Positions 25,910 through 34,029 of a DNA stretch of 64,000 bases are shown piece after piece (within the stretch, counting starts at the first letter, position 1; each line of letters begins with the position of its first letter). Origin of the DNA: Actinospineispora acaciae DSM 45401 (GTDB taxonomy: Bacteria; Actinomycetota; Actinomycetes; Mycobacteriales; Pseudonocardiaceae); the NCBI RefSeq assembly GCF_000620785.1, contig NZ_JIAI01000002.1:366110-430109 (forward strand), read 5' to 3'. The notes beneath the pieces were generated by a model. That model searched no databases. It saw only the letters and a list, made by a program, of their open reading frames with translations, and was not told the DNA's origin. The position numbers were made by a program, and so were the translations under genes.

Positions 25910-26647
25910 CTAGACGCGCACGACCAGGCCGTCGTGCGCGGTCTCCCAGCCGGACAGGTCGGCGGACAGCGCGGTCGGGGACAGGTGCGTCAGGATCATC
26001 CGCCGGGTGTCGAACCGGTCCCGGTGCTCGCCGAGGGTGCCCAGGTCCAGGTGCCAGCGCACCGGCGCGGGTGTGTAGCCCTCGCAGAGGAACACGTCGG
26101 TGCCCTCGGCGGCCGCGAGCAGCGCGTCGGTCCACTCGGTGTCCCCGGAGTAGGCGACGCGGGCGGCGCCGTCGGCGTCCTGGACCCGCAGCGCGTACGC
26201 CGGGGCGCCGGACGCATGGCGCACCTCGAAGGGCACGGCGGTGAACCGCTCGGTGCTGAATGGCGCCCGGTCGCGGTGCTCGACCACGCGCACCTCGAAC
26301 CGCCGCCGAACGGTGCTGGAGCCGGGGAAGAACACCTCCATGGCCTCGGCCAGCCGCCGTTCGGTGCCCGGCGGGCCGACCACCGTGAGGTCGGTGGTCC
26401 GCCGCCGGAACTGCCCGTCCAGGACGAGGAACGGGAGCCCGCCGAAGTGGTCACCGTGCAGGTGGGTGATCAGGACGGTCTCGATGGCGTTCGGGTCGAA
26501 GCCCTGCTCGCGCAGTGCGACCAGGCTGGTCGCGCCGCAGTCGACCAGGGTGTGGGCGTTCCCGTCGTCGGGGCCGAGCGCGATGCAGGTCTGGAAGCGC
26601 CCGCCGGAGCCGAATGCGTCGCCGCTGCCCACCACCGTGATCCTCAT
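25910..26647 (-). CDS. MBL-fold metallo-hydrolase
   Basis: The protein has 245 residues and a metallo-beta-lactamase fold. THLHGDHFGG (61-70) gives the HxHxDH zinc motif, VAYSGDTEW the next metal Asp, and MILTHLSP a late His. The overall form resembles RNase Z/phnP-like cytoplasmic hydrolases, but no nucleic acid exosite is obvious. The substrate is unknown. It lies 15 nt downstream of the M56 peptidase gene on the same strand and may be the last gene of the BlaI-controlled operon. Confidence 0.85.
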   Translation of the reverse strand: MRITVVGSGDAFGSGGRFQTCIALGPDDGNAHTLVDCGATSLVALREQGFDPNAIETVLITHLHGDHFGGLPFLVLDGQFRRRTTDLTVVGPPGTERRLAEAMEVFFPGSSTVRRRFEVRVVEHRDRAPFSTERFTAVPFEVRHASGAPAYALRVQDADGAARVAYSGDTEWTDALLAAAEGTDVFLCEGYTPAPVRWHLDLGTLGEHRDRFDTRRMILTHLSPTALSADLSGWETAHDGLVVRV

Positions 26648-26662
26648 GGCGCGATTGTGTCG

Positions 26663-27616
26663 TCACAGCCCCGAGCAGTACAGCGTGGACGTGGCCGCGA
26701 ACAGCGCCGCCGCGGCCAGGGCCGGCAGCAGCACCGAGCCGCCGGCGACCCCGCGGGCCAGCCCCCGGCGCACCCGGGTGACCGGCCGGGCGTCCGCCGC
26801 CAGCCGCTCCAACCGGGCCAACCTCGGCTCCAGGGCGTCCTCGCCGAACGCCAGCGACGCCCCGGGTGCCCCGCCGGCGACCCGGACCAGCGCGGAGCGC
26901 ACCACCCCGGCGCCGCACCGCCGGGCCGCCTCCGCGTCGGCGGACAGCTCCACCAGCTCGCGCACCGCCGCCGGCGCGGCGCCGAACAGCGGCAGGAACG
27001 GCAGCCCGGCCGCCAGCACGTCCGCGAGCGCGACCAGCAGGTGGTGCCGCCCGCGCAGGTGCGCCCGCTCGTGCGCCAGCACCGCGCCGGCCTGCGCGGG
27101 CGTCAGGTGGCGGCCGAGGCCCTCGGTGGCCACCAGGTAGCTCGGGCGGCCGGGCATGGCGAACGCGAGCGGGCGGTCGTGCGCGAGCCACAGGACCTCG
27201 GGCGAGCCCGGCTCGGTGCGCGCGGCCAGCCGGAGCACGGCCACCCGCTCGCGGCGGGCGCGGGCGCGGCGGGCCGCCACCCGGGAGCCGATCAGCACGA
27301 CGTTCACCGCCGCCGAGAGCAGCACCAGCAGGCCCAGCACCCCGGTGACCTGCTCGACGTCCGGCGACGCCCCGTGGGTGACCGCGGACCAGCAGCCGCC
27401 GGCGGCGGACAGCAGCCCGCTCGGCACCCCGTGGTCGGGCACCAGCAGCAGCGCGACCCCGGCGCCCGCGGTGCCCAGCACCCCGGCGGTGGTCAGCAGC
27501 CAGGCCACGATCAGGGCGGACGGGTCGATCCGGGACGCCGGCAACCGGCGCAGCCGGGCGGGCGGGCACGAGCCGACCAGCGCCGCGCCGAGGACCATGG
27601 CCACCGACACCGTCAC
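26663..27616 (-). CDS. M56/M48-type membrane metallopeptidase (BlaR1-like, without sensor domain)
   Basis: The protein has 317 residues. Three to four membrane helices surround a zinc-protease core with HERAH at 182-186 and a downstream Glu in VELSADAEAARR. The combination with BlaI directly upstream matches the BlaR1/MecR1 family. Unlike BlaR1 it ends after the fourth helix (about 295-315) and lacks the extracellular penicillin-binding sensor. The GTG start at 27616 overlaps the BlaI stop (GTGA). It probably cleaves or inactivates BlaI in response to a signal that this protein alone cannot identify. Confidence 0.88.
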   Translation of the reverse strand: MTVSVAMVLGAALVGSCPPARLRRLPASRIDPSALIVAWLLTTAGVLGTAGAGVALLLVPDHGVPSGLLSAAGGCWSAVTHGASPDVEQVTGVLGLLVLLSAAVNVVLIGSRVAARRARARRERVAVLRLAARTEPGSPEVLWLAHDRPLAFAMPGRPSYLVATEGLGRHLTPAQAGAVLAHERAHLRGRHHLLVALADVLAAGLPFLPLFGAAPAAVRELVELSADAEAARRCGAGVVRSALVRVAGGAPGASLAFGEDALEPRLARLERLAADARPVTRVRRGLARGVAGGSVLLPALAAAALFAATSTLYCSGL

Positions 27617-27975
27617 CGTTCGTCGCGCCGTTCCTCCAGCGCCGCGCGCAGCACGCTCGACTCGTGCTCGGACACCGAGCGCGCGAAGTGCAGCAGCACC
27701 GCGTCCGGGTCGCCGGAGCCGTCGATGACCTCCCGCAGCGCCCGCGCGGCCGCCTCCTCGCGGCTGGTCGCCGTGGCGTAGCGGTAGGCCTTGCCGGCCA
27801 GCTCGCGGCGGACCCACCCCTTGCGATGCAGGTTGTCCAGCACGGTCATGACCGTCGTGTAGGCCAGCGTGCGCCCGACGTCCAGCCGCTGGCGCACGTC
27901 ACGGACCCGGACCGGGCCGTCCGCCCGCCACAGCACGTCCATCACGGCGGACTCCAGCTCGCCCAGCCCGTGCAC
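27613..27975 (-). CDS. BlaI/MecI/CopY family repressor
   Basis: The protein has 120 residues. The winged helix (about 3-75) contains LGELESAVMDVLWRADGPVR and LAYTTVMTVLDNLHRKGWVR. The C-terminal helices for dimerisation and proteolysis follow. Its start is GTG 27975, 6 nt after a perfect AGGAGG. The frame is open far upstream, but that is shadow coding of other genes. It is second in an operon after a membrane protein and before the M56 peptidase. The palindrome at 28562-28582 is the likely binding site, giving autoregulation. Confidence 0.93.
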   Translation of the reverse strand: MHGLGELESAVMDVLWRADGPVRVRDVRQRLDVGRTLAYTTVMTVLDNLHRKGWVRRELAGKAYRYATATSREEAAARALREVIDGSGDPDAVLLHFARSVSEHESSVLRAALEERRDER

Positions 27976-27995
27976 GGTCGCCCTCCTGACGCCGG

Positions 27996-28532
27996 TCAGT
28001 CGCGGGACCGGTGCGGGTCCCAGCCCTCCAGCGGCCACAGCGTGCCATCCTCGCCGATGCCCGCCGGCCGCGCGTCGGCGCCCGGGTCCGTCCGAGGAAC
28101 CGGGCAGGACGACGCCGTCCGCCACTTGGCGACCACCGCGACCAGGATCAGCACGACCGACCCGACCGCGAGCAGCGGCTGCAGCGGCGCCCAGACCGCC
28201 AGCGCCCCCGACAGCCCGAGCAGCCCCATGACCAGCTTGTTGCACATCGGGCAGCCCACCGCGAGGCTGCCGAGCAGGCTGGCCCCGGTGGCCCGGTAGC
28301 CGCTCACCGACATCCCGCCGGGCAGCACCGCCCACAGCCCGGTCAGCAGCGCGGTGGCCGCGAGCACCGCGTAGTCCCACCACCGGACCGGGGTCATCCG
28401 GGTGAAGTACGGGTTGTCCAGCACGTCCGTGGGCACCCCGACGACCAGCGCGCTCACCGCCGCCGCGACCAGTCCCCGCCCCCATCTGCCGGTCAGCACC
28501 GGCCGGGGCCGGGCGTGGTCGGTCCGGGTCAT
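27996..28532 (-). CDS. Hypothetical membrane protein with CPMC motif
   Basis: I do not recognise this 178-residue protein. It has four hydrophobic helices (about 20-35, 52-70, 80-110, 110-135), a paired-Cys motif GCPMCNKL near residues 93-100 and a hydrophilic C-tail. The CxxC spacing suggests metal or redox chemistry at the membrane face. It is the first gene of the operon controlled by the BlaI-type palindrome 30 nt upstream, and BlaI follows 20 nt downstream. A role in envelope stress is inferred from that context only. Confidence 0.75.
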   Translation of the reverse strand: MTRTDHARPRPVLTGRWGRGLVAAAVSALVVGVPTDVLDNPYFTRMTPVRWWDYAVLAATALLTGLWAVLPGGMSVSGYRATGASLLGSLAVGCPMCNKLVMGLLGLSGALAVWAPLQPLLAVGSVVLILVAVVAKWRTASSCPVPRTDPGADARPAGIGEDGTLWPLEGWDPHRSRD

Positions 28533-28561
28533 GCGGGCCTCTCAACCTCTCGACGGCAGGA

Positions 28562-28582
28562 ACTACTATCGCGCATAGTAGT
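28562..28582. promoter_or_regulatory. BlaI operator
   Basis: ACTACTAT-CGCGC-ATAGTAGT is a perfect 8-5-8 inverted repeat. TACTA/TAGTA arms are the hallmark of mycobacterial and other actinobacterial BlaI sites. It lies 30-50 nt upstream of the operon starting at 28532 and overlaps a plausible -10 element on the minus strand. Confidence 0.8.
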
Positions 28583-28610
28583 GGCCGTCCGGGCGTGCGC
28601 GGGCCCGCGG

Positions 28611-30008
28611 TTACCAGCGGGGTGGGGCCGCGCCGTATCGGATCGGTCGGTCCGGCCAGCTCAGCGGTACGCCGTCCAGCGCCCCTGGCGGCGCCACCGT
28701 CGTGATCGTTTCCTGGTCGGCGGGCACGGTGGTCAGCCAGGCGTCGGCGTCCGCCCGGGCGGTGGGGCGGACGGGCTCGGGGGCCGGGGGCTGGGCGAGC
28801 AGCCAGTGCGCGGTGCGGGCCAGCGACAGCTCGCGCAGCACGCCGCCGCCGTGCTCGGCCTGCCGGCGCAGCCCGTCCAGCGCGGCGGCCGCGCACAGGT
28901 ACCCGGTGCCGTGGTCGAGCAGCTGGCAGGGCAGCGCGCCCGGGCGTTCGCCGTCGGGCGACTCGCGGGCCGCGATCCCGGTGGCCACCTGCACGATCGA
29001 GTCGAAGCCGCGCCGGTGCCCCCACGGGCCGTCCGGGCCCCAGGCGGACAGGGCGACCACCACCAGGCCCGGATGCCGGTGCGCGAGCTCCGCGCCGTTC
29101 AGCCCGAACCGGTCCAGCGCGCCGGGGCGGTAGCCGTGCACCAGCACGTCGGCGTCGGTGAGCAGTTCGTGCAGCCGGGCGGCGCCGTCGGGGGTGGCCG
29201 CGTCCAGCAGCGCGCTGCGCTTGCCGGGCAGCCCGTCGTAGCGGTGTATCGGCAGCTCCGGGCGTTCCGGCGGGTCCAGGCGCAGCACGTCGGCGCCCAA
29301 CGCGGCCAGGTACCGGGTGGCCACCGGGCCGGCGATCACCCTGGTCAGGTCGAGCACCCGGACCCCGGACGCGGGCAGCGGGCCGGCCTCCCGCCGCCGG
29401 GGCCGGCCCGGTTCGAACCGGGTCTCGGCGACAAGCGGCCGCGCGGCCACCGCCCGACCGGCCGGATGGGCCAGCCACTGCTCCGGGGTGCGCATCGCGG
29501 CGGCCACCCCGCCGGCGTCCACCACCCGGCGCTCCACCTCGCCGGCCGCGAGCTCACGGACCACCGCCGCGACGCGTTCGGGATCGGGGTCGGCGCCGTC
29601 CAGCTCGAGCGCGGTGAGCAGCGCGCGCCGGTGCCACGGGTAGTTGCCGTGGGTGCGTACCCAGCCGTCCGCCGCCCGCCAGAACCGGGACAGCGGCGCG
29701 AACCCCTCACCGAGCCCCTTCCCGTCGACGCGCAGGTACCGCTCGCTGCGCACCGCCGCCGCCACCTGACCGCCGCTCACCGCCACCGACCGCGCGCGGC
29801 CACCCATCACCGAGCCCGCCAGCGCCGAGCCCGTCAGCAGAGCCGTCGCGACACAGGCGACCGCCGCGTCCGCCACCGGCAGGCCGGACGGCAGCTCCTC
29901 GCGCGGCACCGCGTCCACCGTCGGCTCCAGCGGCGGCGTGTCGGCGCCGGTCACCGCCCCCCACGCCTCGGCGAGCAGCGCGCGCCACCCGGGTTCGCTC
30001 ACGCCCAC
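28611..30008 (-). CDS. Family III CoA transferase (CaiB/BaiF), apparently permuted halves
   Basis: The protein has 465 residues. Family III CoA transferases normally begin with GxRVLDLTRxxAGP, but here that block (GVRVLDLTRVIAGPVATRYL) lies at about residue 217. The preceding segment (about 80-200, with PLSRFWRAADGWVRTHGNYPWHRR and PEQWLAHPAGRAVA) looks like the C-terminal lobe of the family. The catalytic Asp is probably in LLDHGTGYLC. It would transfer CoA between carboxylic acids. The substrate is unknown. GTG 30008 is the likely start. It lies on the same strand as, and 96 nt downstream of, the IclR gene. Confidence 0.8.
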   Translation of the reverse strand: MGVSEPGWRALLAEAWGAVTGADTPPLEPTVDAVPREELPSGLPVADAAVACVATALLTGSALAGSVMGGRARSVAVSGGQVAAAVRSERYLRVDGKGLGEGFAPLSRFWRAADGWVRTHGNYPWHRRALLTALELDGADPDPERVAAVVRELAAGEVERRVVDAGGVAAAMRTPEQWLAHPAGRAVAARPLVAETRFEPGRPRRREAGPLPASGVRVLDLTRVIAGPVATRYLAALGADVLRLDPPERPELPIHRYDGLPGKRSALLDAATPDGAARLHELLTDADVLVHGYRPGALDRFGLNGAELAHRHPGLVVVALSAWGPDGPWGHRRGFDSIVQVATGIAARESPDGERPGALPCQLLDHGTGYLCAAAALDGLRRQAEHGGGVLRELSLARTAHWLLAQPPAPEPVRPTARADADAWLTTVPADQETITTVAPPGALDGVPLSWPDRPIRYGAAPPRW

Positions 30009-30104
30009 GATCGTGACACAGCGCGACCCGCACCGAACTCCAACCAGCCCCGTGAAGAGCGCTCATCCAGCCTCGCCGGCGTGTGAGGCGAAAATACAGC
30101 CCCG

Positions 30105-30860
30105 TCACACCAGGCGACCGGCGATGTCGGTGGCGGCCTTGCGCACGAGCTCTCCCCAGTGCGGCACCAGGCGTCGCTGGTAGCGCGAGTCCGGCATGGA
30201 GATGCACAGGCCCGCGACCGGCTCGCCCGCCCGGTCCAGGATGGCGGCGCCGACGGCGGCCACCTGCGGGCGGTAGGAGCGCAGGTTGATCGCGTAGCCG
30301 CGCTTGCGGATGCGGCGCAGCTCGGCCCGCAGCTCGTCCGGGTCGTCGATCGTGGTGGGGGAGTAGGTGGCCAGGCCCTCGGCGATGACCGCGTCCACCC
30401 GGCCGGCCGGGTAGTGCGCGAGCATGGACAGCCCGGTCGAGGTGGCGTGCATCGGGGTGCGGGTGCCCAGCTCGTTGAAGGTGCGCACGGCCTGCGTGGA
30501 GTCCATCCGCTCGACCAGCACCACCCAGCTCAGCCCGTCCGAGACGGCCAGGTGGATCGTCTCGTTGGTCTCGTCGCGCAGCGCCTGCATCGGGCCGAGC
30601 GCGGCCTCCCGCAGGTTGATCTCGCGGTCGTGCCCCCTGGCCAGCCGCCGCGCCGCCGGGCCGAGCGCCCAGCGGGTGGGCTCGCCCTCGGGCTGCCCGG
30701 CCGGCTCCAGCCAGCCGGCCTCGGCGAGGGTGAGCAGGCCGCGCTGCACGGTGCTCTTGGGCAGCTCCAGCCGTCGCGACAGCTCGGCCACCCCCACCGG
30801 CTGGTGCGCCGCGACGGCCTCCAGCACCTGCAGGCTGCGCACGACGCTCTGCATCGTCAT
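30105..30860 (-). CDS. IclR family regulator of the C5-dicarboxylate operon
   Basis: The protein has 251 residues. The winged HTH is at about 3-62 (VGVAELSRRLELPKSTVQRG) and the IclR effector domain follows (TPMHATSTGLSMLAHYPAGR, then VAGLCISMPDSRY). ATG 30860 begins it, and an ATG two codons later is possible. It is divergent from the PrpD-MaoC-ACAD operon. Two related palindromes in the 123-nt gap (30930-30968) are the likely binding sites. The effector is probably an acid or acyl-CoA of that pathway. Confidence 0.9.
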   Translation of the reverse strand: MTMQSVVRSLQVLEAVAAHQPVGVAELSRRLELPKSTVQRGLLTLAEAGWLEPAGQPEGEPTRWALGPAARRLARGHDREINLREAALGPMQALRDETNETIHLAVSDGLSWVVLVERMDSTQAVRTFNELGTRTPMHATSTGLSMLAHYPAGRVDAVIAEGLATYSPTTIDDPDELRAELRRIRKRGYAINLRSYRPQVAAVGAAILDRAGEPVAGLCISMPDSRYQRRLVPHWGELVRKAATDIAGRLV

Positions 30861-30925
30861 CCGCGAAGTATCCCAAGACGATCGGTAGCGGTCATTGACA
30901 TGCGGCGGGCGTCCGTCGCAGAGTG

Positions 30926-30953
30926 TTGTGTACCGCATTGCAGCACATAGTGT
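30926..30953 (+). promoter_or_regulatory. Promoter candidate for catabolic operon
   Basis: TTGTGT (30926-30931) and TAGTGT (30948-30953) with a 16-nt spacer. Both hexamers are overlapped by the IclR boxes, so bound repressor would exclude RNA polymerase. The predicted start is about 25 nt before ATG 30984. Confidence 0.5.
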
Positions 30954-30968
30954 GCCACATTGTGGCAC
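30930..30968. promoter_or_regulatory. Tandem IclR operator boxes
   Basis: Box 2, GTGCCACATTGTGGCAC (30952-30968), is a perfect 8-1-8 palindrome. Box 1, GTACCGCATTGCAGCAC (30930-30946), matches it at 13 of 17 positions. Their starts are 22 nt apart, two helical turns, so two dimers would bind the same DNA face. This suits a tetrameric IclR protein. Confidence 0.7.
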
Positions 30969-30983
30969 GAAGAAAGGTGTGCG

Positions 30984-32375
30984 ATGACTCGATCGGCAGT
31001 GCCGCCGGTTGCCATGCAGGCCCGGGACGGCTGTTCGGTGCTCGGCGAGCGGGTGGCCGGCCTGTGCTTCGGTGACCTGGGTACGGACGTGCGCGTCTGC
31101 GCGGCGCAGTGCGTGCTGGACGGTCTCGGGGTGGGCATCGCGGCGGCCGGGGAGCCGGCGGTGGGCGCGGTGCGGTCGGTGGTGCTGGCCGACGGCGGCC
31201 GGGGCACCGCGCGGCTGTGGGGGACCTCGGAGCTGGCGCCGGCGCGGGACGCGGCGCTGGTCAACGGCACCGCCGCGCACGCGCTGGACTTCGACGACGT
31301 GTCGCCGGCGATGGGCGGGCACCCCACGGTTCCGGTGCTGCCCGCCGCGCTCGCGCTGGCCGAGGAGCTGGGCACCGGCGGGCCGGAGCTGGTCACCGCG
31401 CTGGTAGCCGGCATGGAGACGGAGATCAGGGTCGGCGCCGCCCTGGGCACCGCCCACTACCGGCGCGGTTTCCACACCACCGCGACCGCCGGCACCCTCG
31501 GCGCCGCCGCGGCCGCCGCCCGGCTGCTGCGCCTGTCGGCGGACCGGACGGCCACCGCGCTGGGCATCGCGGCCACCCACGCCGCCGGGCTGAAGTCGAT
31601 GTTCGGCACCATGTGCAAGCCGCTGCACGCCGGCAAGGCGGCCGCCGCCGGGATCCTGTCCGCCCGGCTCGCCGCCGCCGGGTTCGACTCCGCGCGCGGC
31701 GCGCTGGAGGGCGAGCAGGGCCTGCTGCGCACGCTCTCCGACGCCCCGGAGCCGGCCGCGCTGCACACCCCGTTCGGCGACCCGTGGCACGTCACCGGCG
31801 TGCTGTTCAAGTACCACGCGTCCTGCTACCTCACCCACGCCAGCATCGAGGCGGCGCTGGCCGTGCGCGAGCAGGGCCTGGACCCCTCGGCCGTCGACAC
31901 CGCGGAGATCCTGATCAGCCCGGACCACATCGGGGTGTGCGACATCCCGGAGCCGCGCACCGGGCTGGAGGGCAAGTTCAGCGTGCGGTTCGCGACGGCG
32001 CTCGCGCTGGCCACCGGCCGCACCGACGAGTCGGCGTTCACCGACGCGGGAGTGTCCGACCCGGGGCTGTCCGGGCTGCGCGAGCGGGTCGTCACCGTCA
32101 GCTCGGACCGGCTCGACCGCTACCAGGCGCGGGTCACCGTGCGGGACCGGGCCGGGCGGACCTGGCGGGCCGAGGCGGACGCCGGCACCCCGAGCTGGAC
32201 GCGCTCGCCGGTCGAGCAGTCCGCGCGGCTGGCCGCGAAGTTCGACGCGCTGGTGGCCCCGGTGCTCGGGCCGCACCGGGCGTCCGCGCTGCGCGAGCGG
32301 CTGCTGGCCGACCCGGGGGACCCGCCGTCCGCGGCGGAGCTGGCGGCGCTCACCGGCCCGGGGGCGGCCCGGTGA
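30984..32375 (+). CDS. MmgE/PrpD family protein
   Basis: The protein has 463 residues of the MmgE/PrpD family, which includes 2-methylcitrate dehydratase and cis-aconitate decarboxylase. NGTAAHALDFDDVSPAMGGHPT (about 93-113) is the family's active-site region, and LKSMFGTMCKPLHAGKAAAA (about 205-225) and FKYHASCYLTHASIEAAL follow. ATG 30984 is preceded by AAAGG. As first gene of an operon with hydratases, a CoA transferase and a CitE-like lyase, it may act on a tricarboxylate or C5-dicarboxylate precursor such as cis-aconitate. The exact reaction cannot be read from sequence. Confidence 0.88.
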   Translation: MTRSAVPPVAMQARDGCSVLGERVAGLCFGDLGTDVRVCAAQCVLDGLGVGIAAAGEPAVGAVRSVVLADGGRGTARLWGTSELAPARDAALVNGTAAHALDFDDVSPAMGGHPTVPVLPAALALAEELGTGGPELVTALVAGMETEIRVGAALGTAHYRRGFHTTATAGTLGAAAAAARLLRLSADRTATALGIAATHAAGLKSMFGTMCKPLHAGKAAAAGILSARLAAAGFDSARGALEGEQGLLRTLSDAPEPAALHTPFGDPWHVTGVLFKYHASCYLTHASIEAALAVREQGLDPSAVDTAEILISPDHIGVCDIPEPRTGLEGKFSVRFATALALATGRTDESAFTDAGVSDPGLSGLRERVVTVSSDRLDRYQARVTVRDRAGRTWRAEADAGTPSWTRSPVEQSARLAAKFDALVAPVLGPHRASALRERLLADPGDPPSAAELAALTGPGAAR

Positions 32376-32854
32376 CGGCTCGGGTCTGGCCGAAGGGCCA
32401 CCACCTCGAGGACTTCACGGTCGGCCAGGTGTTCACCCACCACTGGGGGCGCACGATCCTGGAGTCGGACAACGCCACGTTCTCCGCGCTGACGCTGAGC
32501 TACCACCCTTCGTACTTCAACCTGCCCTACGCCCGCGAGCACGGCCACGACGGCCTGGTGGCGAACCCGATGCTGGTCTTCCTGGTCACCTTCGGGATGA
32601 GCGTGCAGGACCTCAGCGAGTCCGGCGGGGCGTTCCTCGGCGTGGATGACCTGGTGCACCACGGGCCGGTCCTGGTCGGCGAGACGCTGGTGGCGCGCAG
32701 CACCGTCGCCTCGGTGAAGGCCTCGGCCAGCCGGCCGCACCAGGGCATCGTCTCGTGGCGGACCGAGGGGTTCCGCTATCGGCAGCCGGACAACGACCCG
32801 GTCATCTCGTTCACCAGGACCAATCTCATCAACCGGCGGGAGGCGTCGTCGTGA
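32372..32854 (+). CDS. MaoC-like hot-dog dehydratase (first of two)
   Basis: The protein has 160 residues, a single hot-dog MaoC/R-hydratase domain. DFTVGQVFTHHWGRTILESD opens it, YFNLPYAREHGHDGLVANPM carries the substrate pocket, and VHHGPVLVGETLVARSTVAS the late strands. Members hydrate enoyl-CoA thioesters. GTG 32372 overlaps the PrpD stop and the gene's own stop overlaps the ACAD start (both GTGA). Together with the second MaoC gene it may form a mesaconyl-CoA- or itaconyl-CoA-type hydratase, known enzymes of which have two such domains. Confidence 0.88.
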   Translation: MTARVWPKGHHLEDFTVGQVFTHHWGRTILESDNATFSALTLSYHPSYFNLPYAREHGHDGLVANPMLVFLVTFGMSVQDLSESGGAFLGVDDLVHHGPVLVGETLVARSTVASVKASASRPHQGIVSWRTEGFRYRQPDNDPVISFTRTNLINRREASS

Positions 32855-34029
32855 CCACAGAAACGGTGGCGGCACCCGGCCGGTACCTCACCCCGGCGCG
32901 GCGTGAGTTCCAGGCGCTGGCCCGCGAGTTCACCCGGCGCGAGGTGCTGCCGGTGGCCAACGAGCTGGACCCGGAGGGCGCGGACATCCCGATGTCGCTG
33001 CGGGACAAGATGGCCGACCTCGGCTTCTTCGGCATCATGATCCCGGAGTCGCACGGCGGGCTGGGCCTGGGCGTCTTCGAGTACTGCATCGCGGCCGAGG
33101 AGCTGGCCAGGGGCTGGATGAGCGTGGCCAGCATCATGGCGCGCGGCAACAAGCTGATGGGCGGCTGGGGCGAGGAGCGGCGCAACCGGCTGCTGCCCGA
33201 GGTCGCCGCCGGCCGCTACCTCGGCTCGATGGCGCTGTCCGAGCCCGAGGCCGGCTCCGACGTCGCCAACATCTCCTGCCGCGCCCGGTTTGTCGACGGG
33301 AGCTGGGTGGTGAACGGCCAGAAGATGTGGTGCACGTTCGCCGACGGCGCGGACTACATCCTGCTGTTCGCCCGCACCGACCCGCACGTCGACCCGGCCC
33401 GCCGCCACCGGGGCGTCAGCGCCTTCATGATCGACAAAGCCCGCGGCACGCTCCCGCCCGGAGTCGGCGGCACCCCCGTCCGCAAGATCGGCTACCGGGG
33501 CTGGAAGACCTGGGAGCTGTCCTTCGACGACGTGCGGCTGCCGGCCGACGCGCTGGTCGGCGAGGAGGGCAGGGGCTTCTACCTGGCCATGCAGAACCTG
33601 GAGGTGGCCCGGCTGCATACCGCGGCCCGGGCGATCGGGCTGGCCAGGGGCGCGCTGGAGGACTCGATAACCTACGCCGCCCAGCGCGCCCAGTTCGGCC
33701 GGCCGATCGGGGAGTTCCAGGCCATCCGGTTCAAGATCGCGTGGATGGCCAGCCAGATCGAGGCGGCCCGCGCCCTGATGTACGACGTGTGCACCCGCTA
33801 CGACGCCGGCGAGCGTTGCGGCACCGAGGCGTCCATGGCCAAGCTGGTGGCCAGCGAGATGGCCGAGCGGGTGACCAGCGAGGGCCTTCAGGTCCACGGC
33901 GGCGCCGGCTACACCACCGACTTCGCCGTCGAGCGGCACTGGCGCGACGCGCGGCTGACCAAGATCTTCGAAGGCACCTCGGAGATCCAGATGCGGATCA
34001 TCTCCGACGCGCTGATGGGCCGCCCGTGA
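32851..34029 (+). CDS. Acyl-CoA dehydrogenase
   Basis: This 392-residue FAD enzyme oxidises an acyl-CoA to the 2-enoyl-CoA. MALSEPEAGSDVANISCRA is the flavin/substrate motif, GQKMWCTFADGADYILLFAR the middle barrel, and TKIFEGTSEIQMRIISDAL the C-terminal signature with the catalytic Glu. GTG 32851 overlaps the preceding stop. The operon context (two MaoC hydratases and a CitE-like lyase) suggests a branched C5 substrate such as methylsuccinyl-CoA, giving mesaconyl-CoA, but a general short-chain role cannot be excluded. Confidence 0.93.
   Translation: MTTETVAAPGRYLTPARREFQALAREFTRREVLPVANELDPEGADIPMSLRDKMADLGFFGIMIPESHGGLGLGVFEYCIAAEELARGWMSVASIMARGNKLMGGWGEERRNRLLPEVAAGRYLGSMALSEPEAGSDVANISCRARFVDGSWVVNGQKMWCTFADGADYILLFARTDPHVDPARRHRGVSAFMIDKARGTLPPGVGGTPVRKIGYRGWKTWELSFDDVRLPADALVGEEGRGFYLAMQNLEVARLHTAARAIGLARGALEDSITYAAQRAQFGRPIGEFQAIRFKIAWMASQIEAARALMYDVCTRYDAGERCGTEASMAKLVASEMAERVTSEGLQVHGGAGYTTDFAVERHWRDARLTKIFEGTSEIQMRIISDALMGRP

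Noticed and set aside
26663..27616. BlaR1 beta-lactam sensor
   Set aside because: The protein ends after the last membrane helix and has no penicillin-binding domain, so a beta-lactam-sensing role is not supported by this gene alone.
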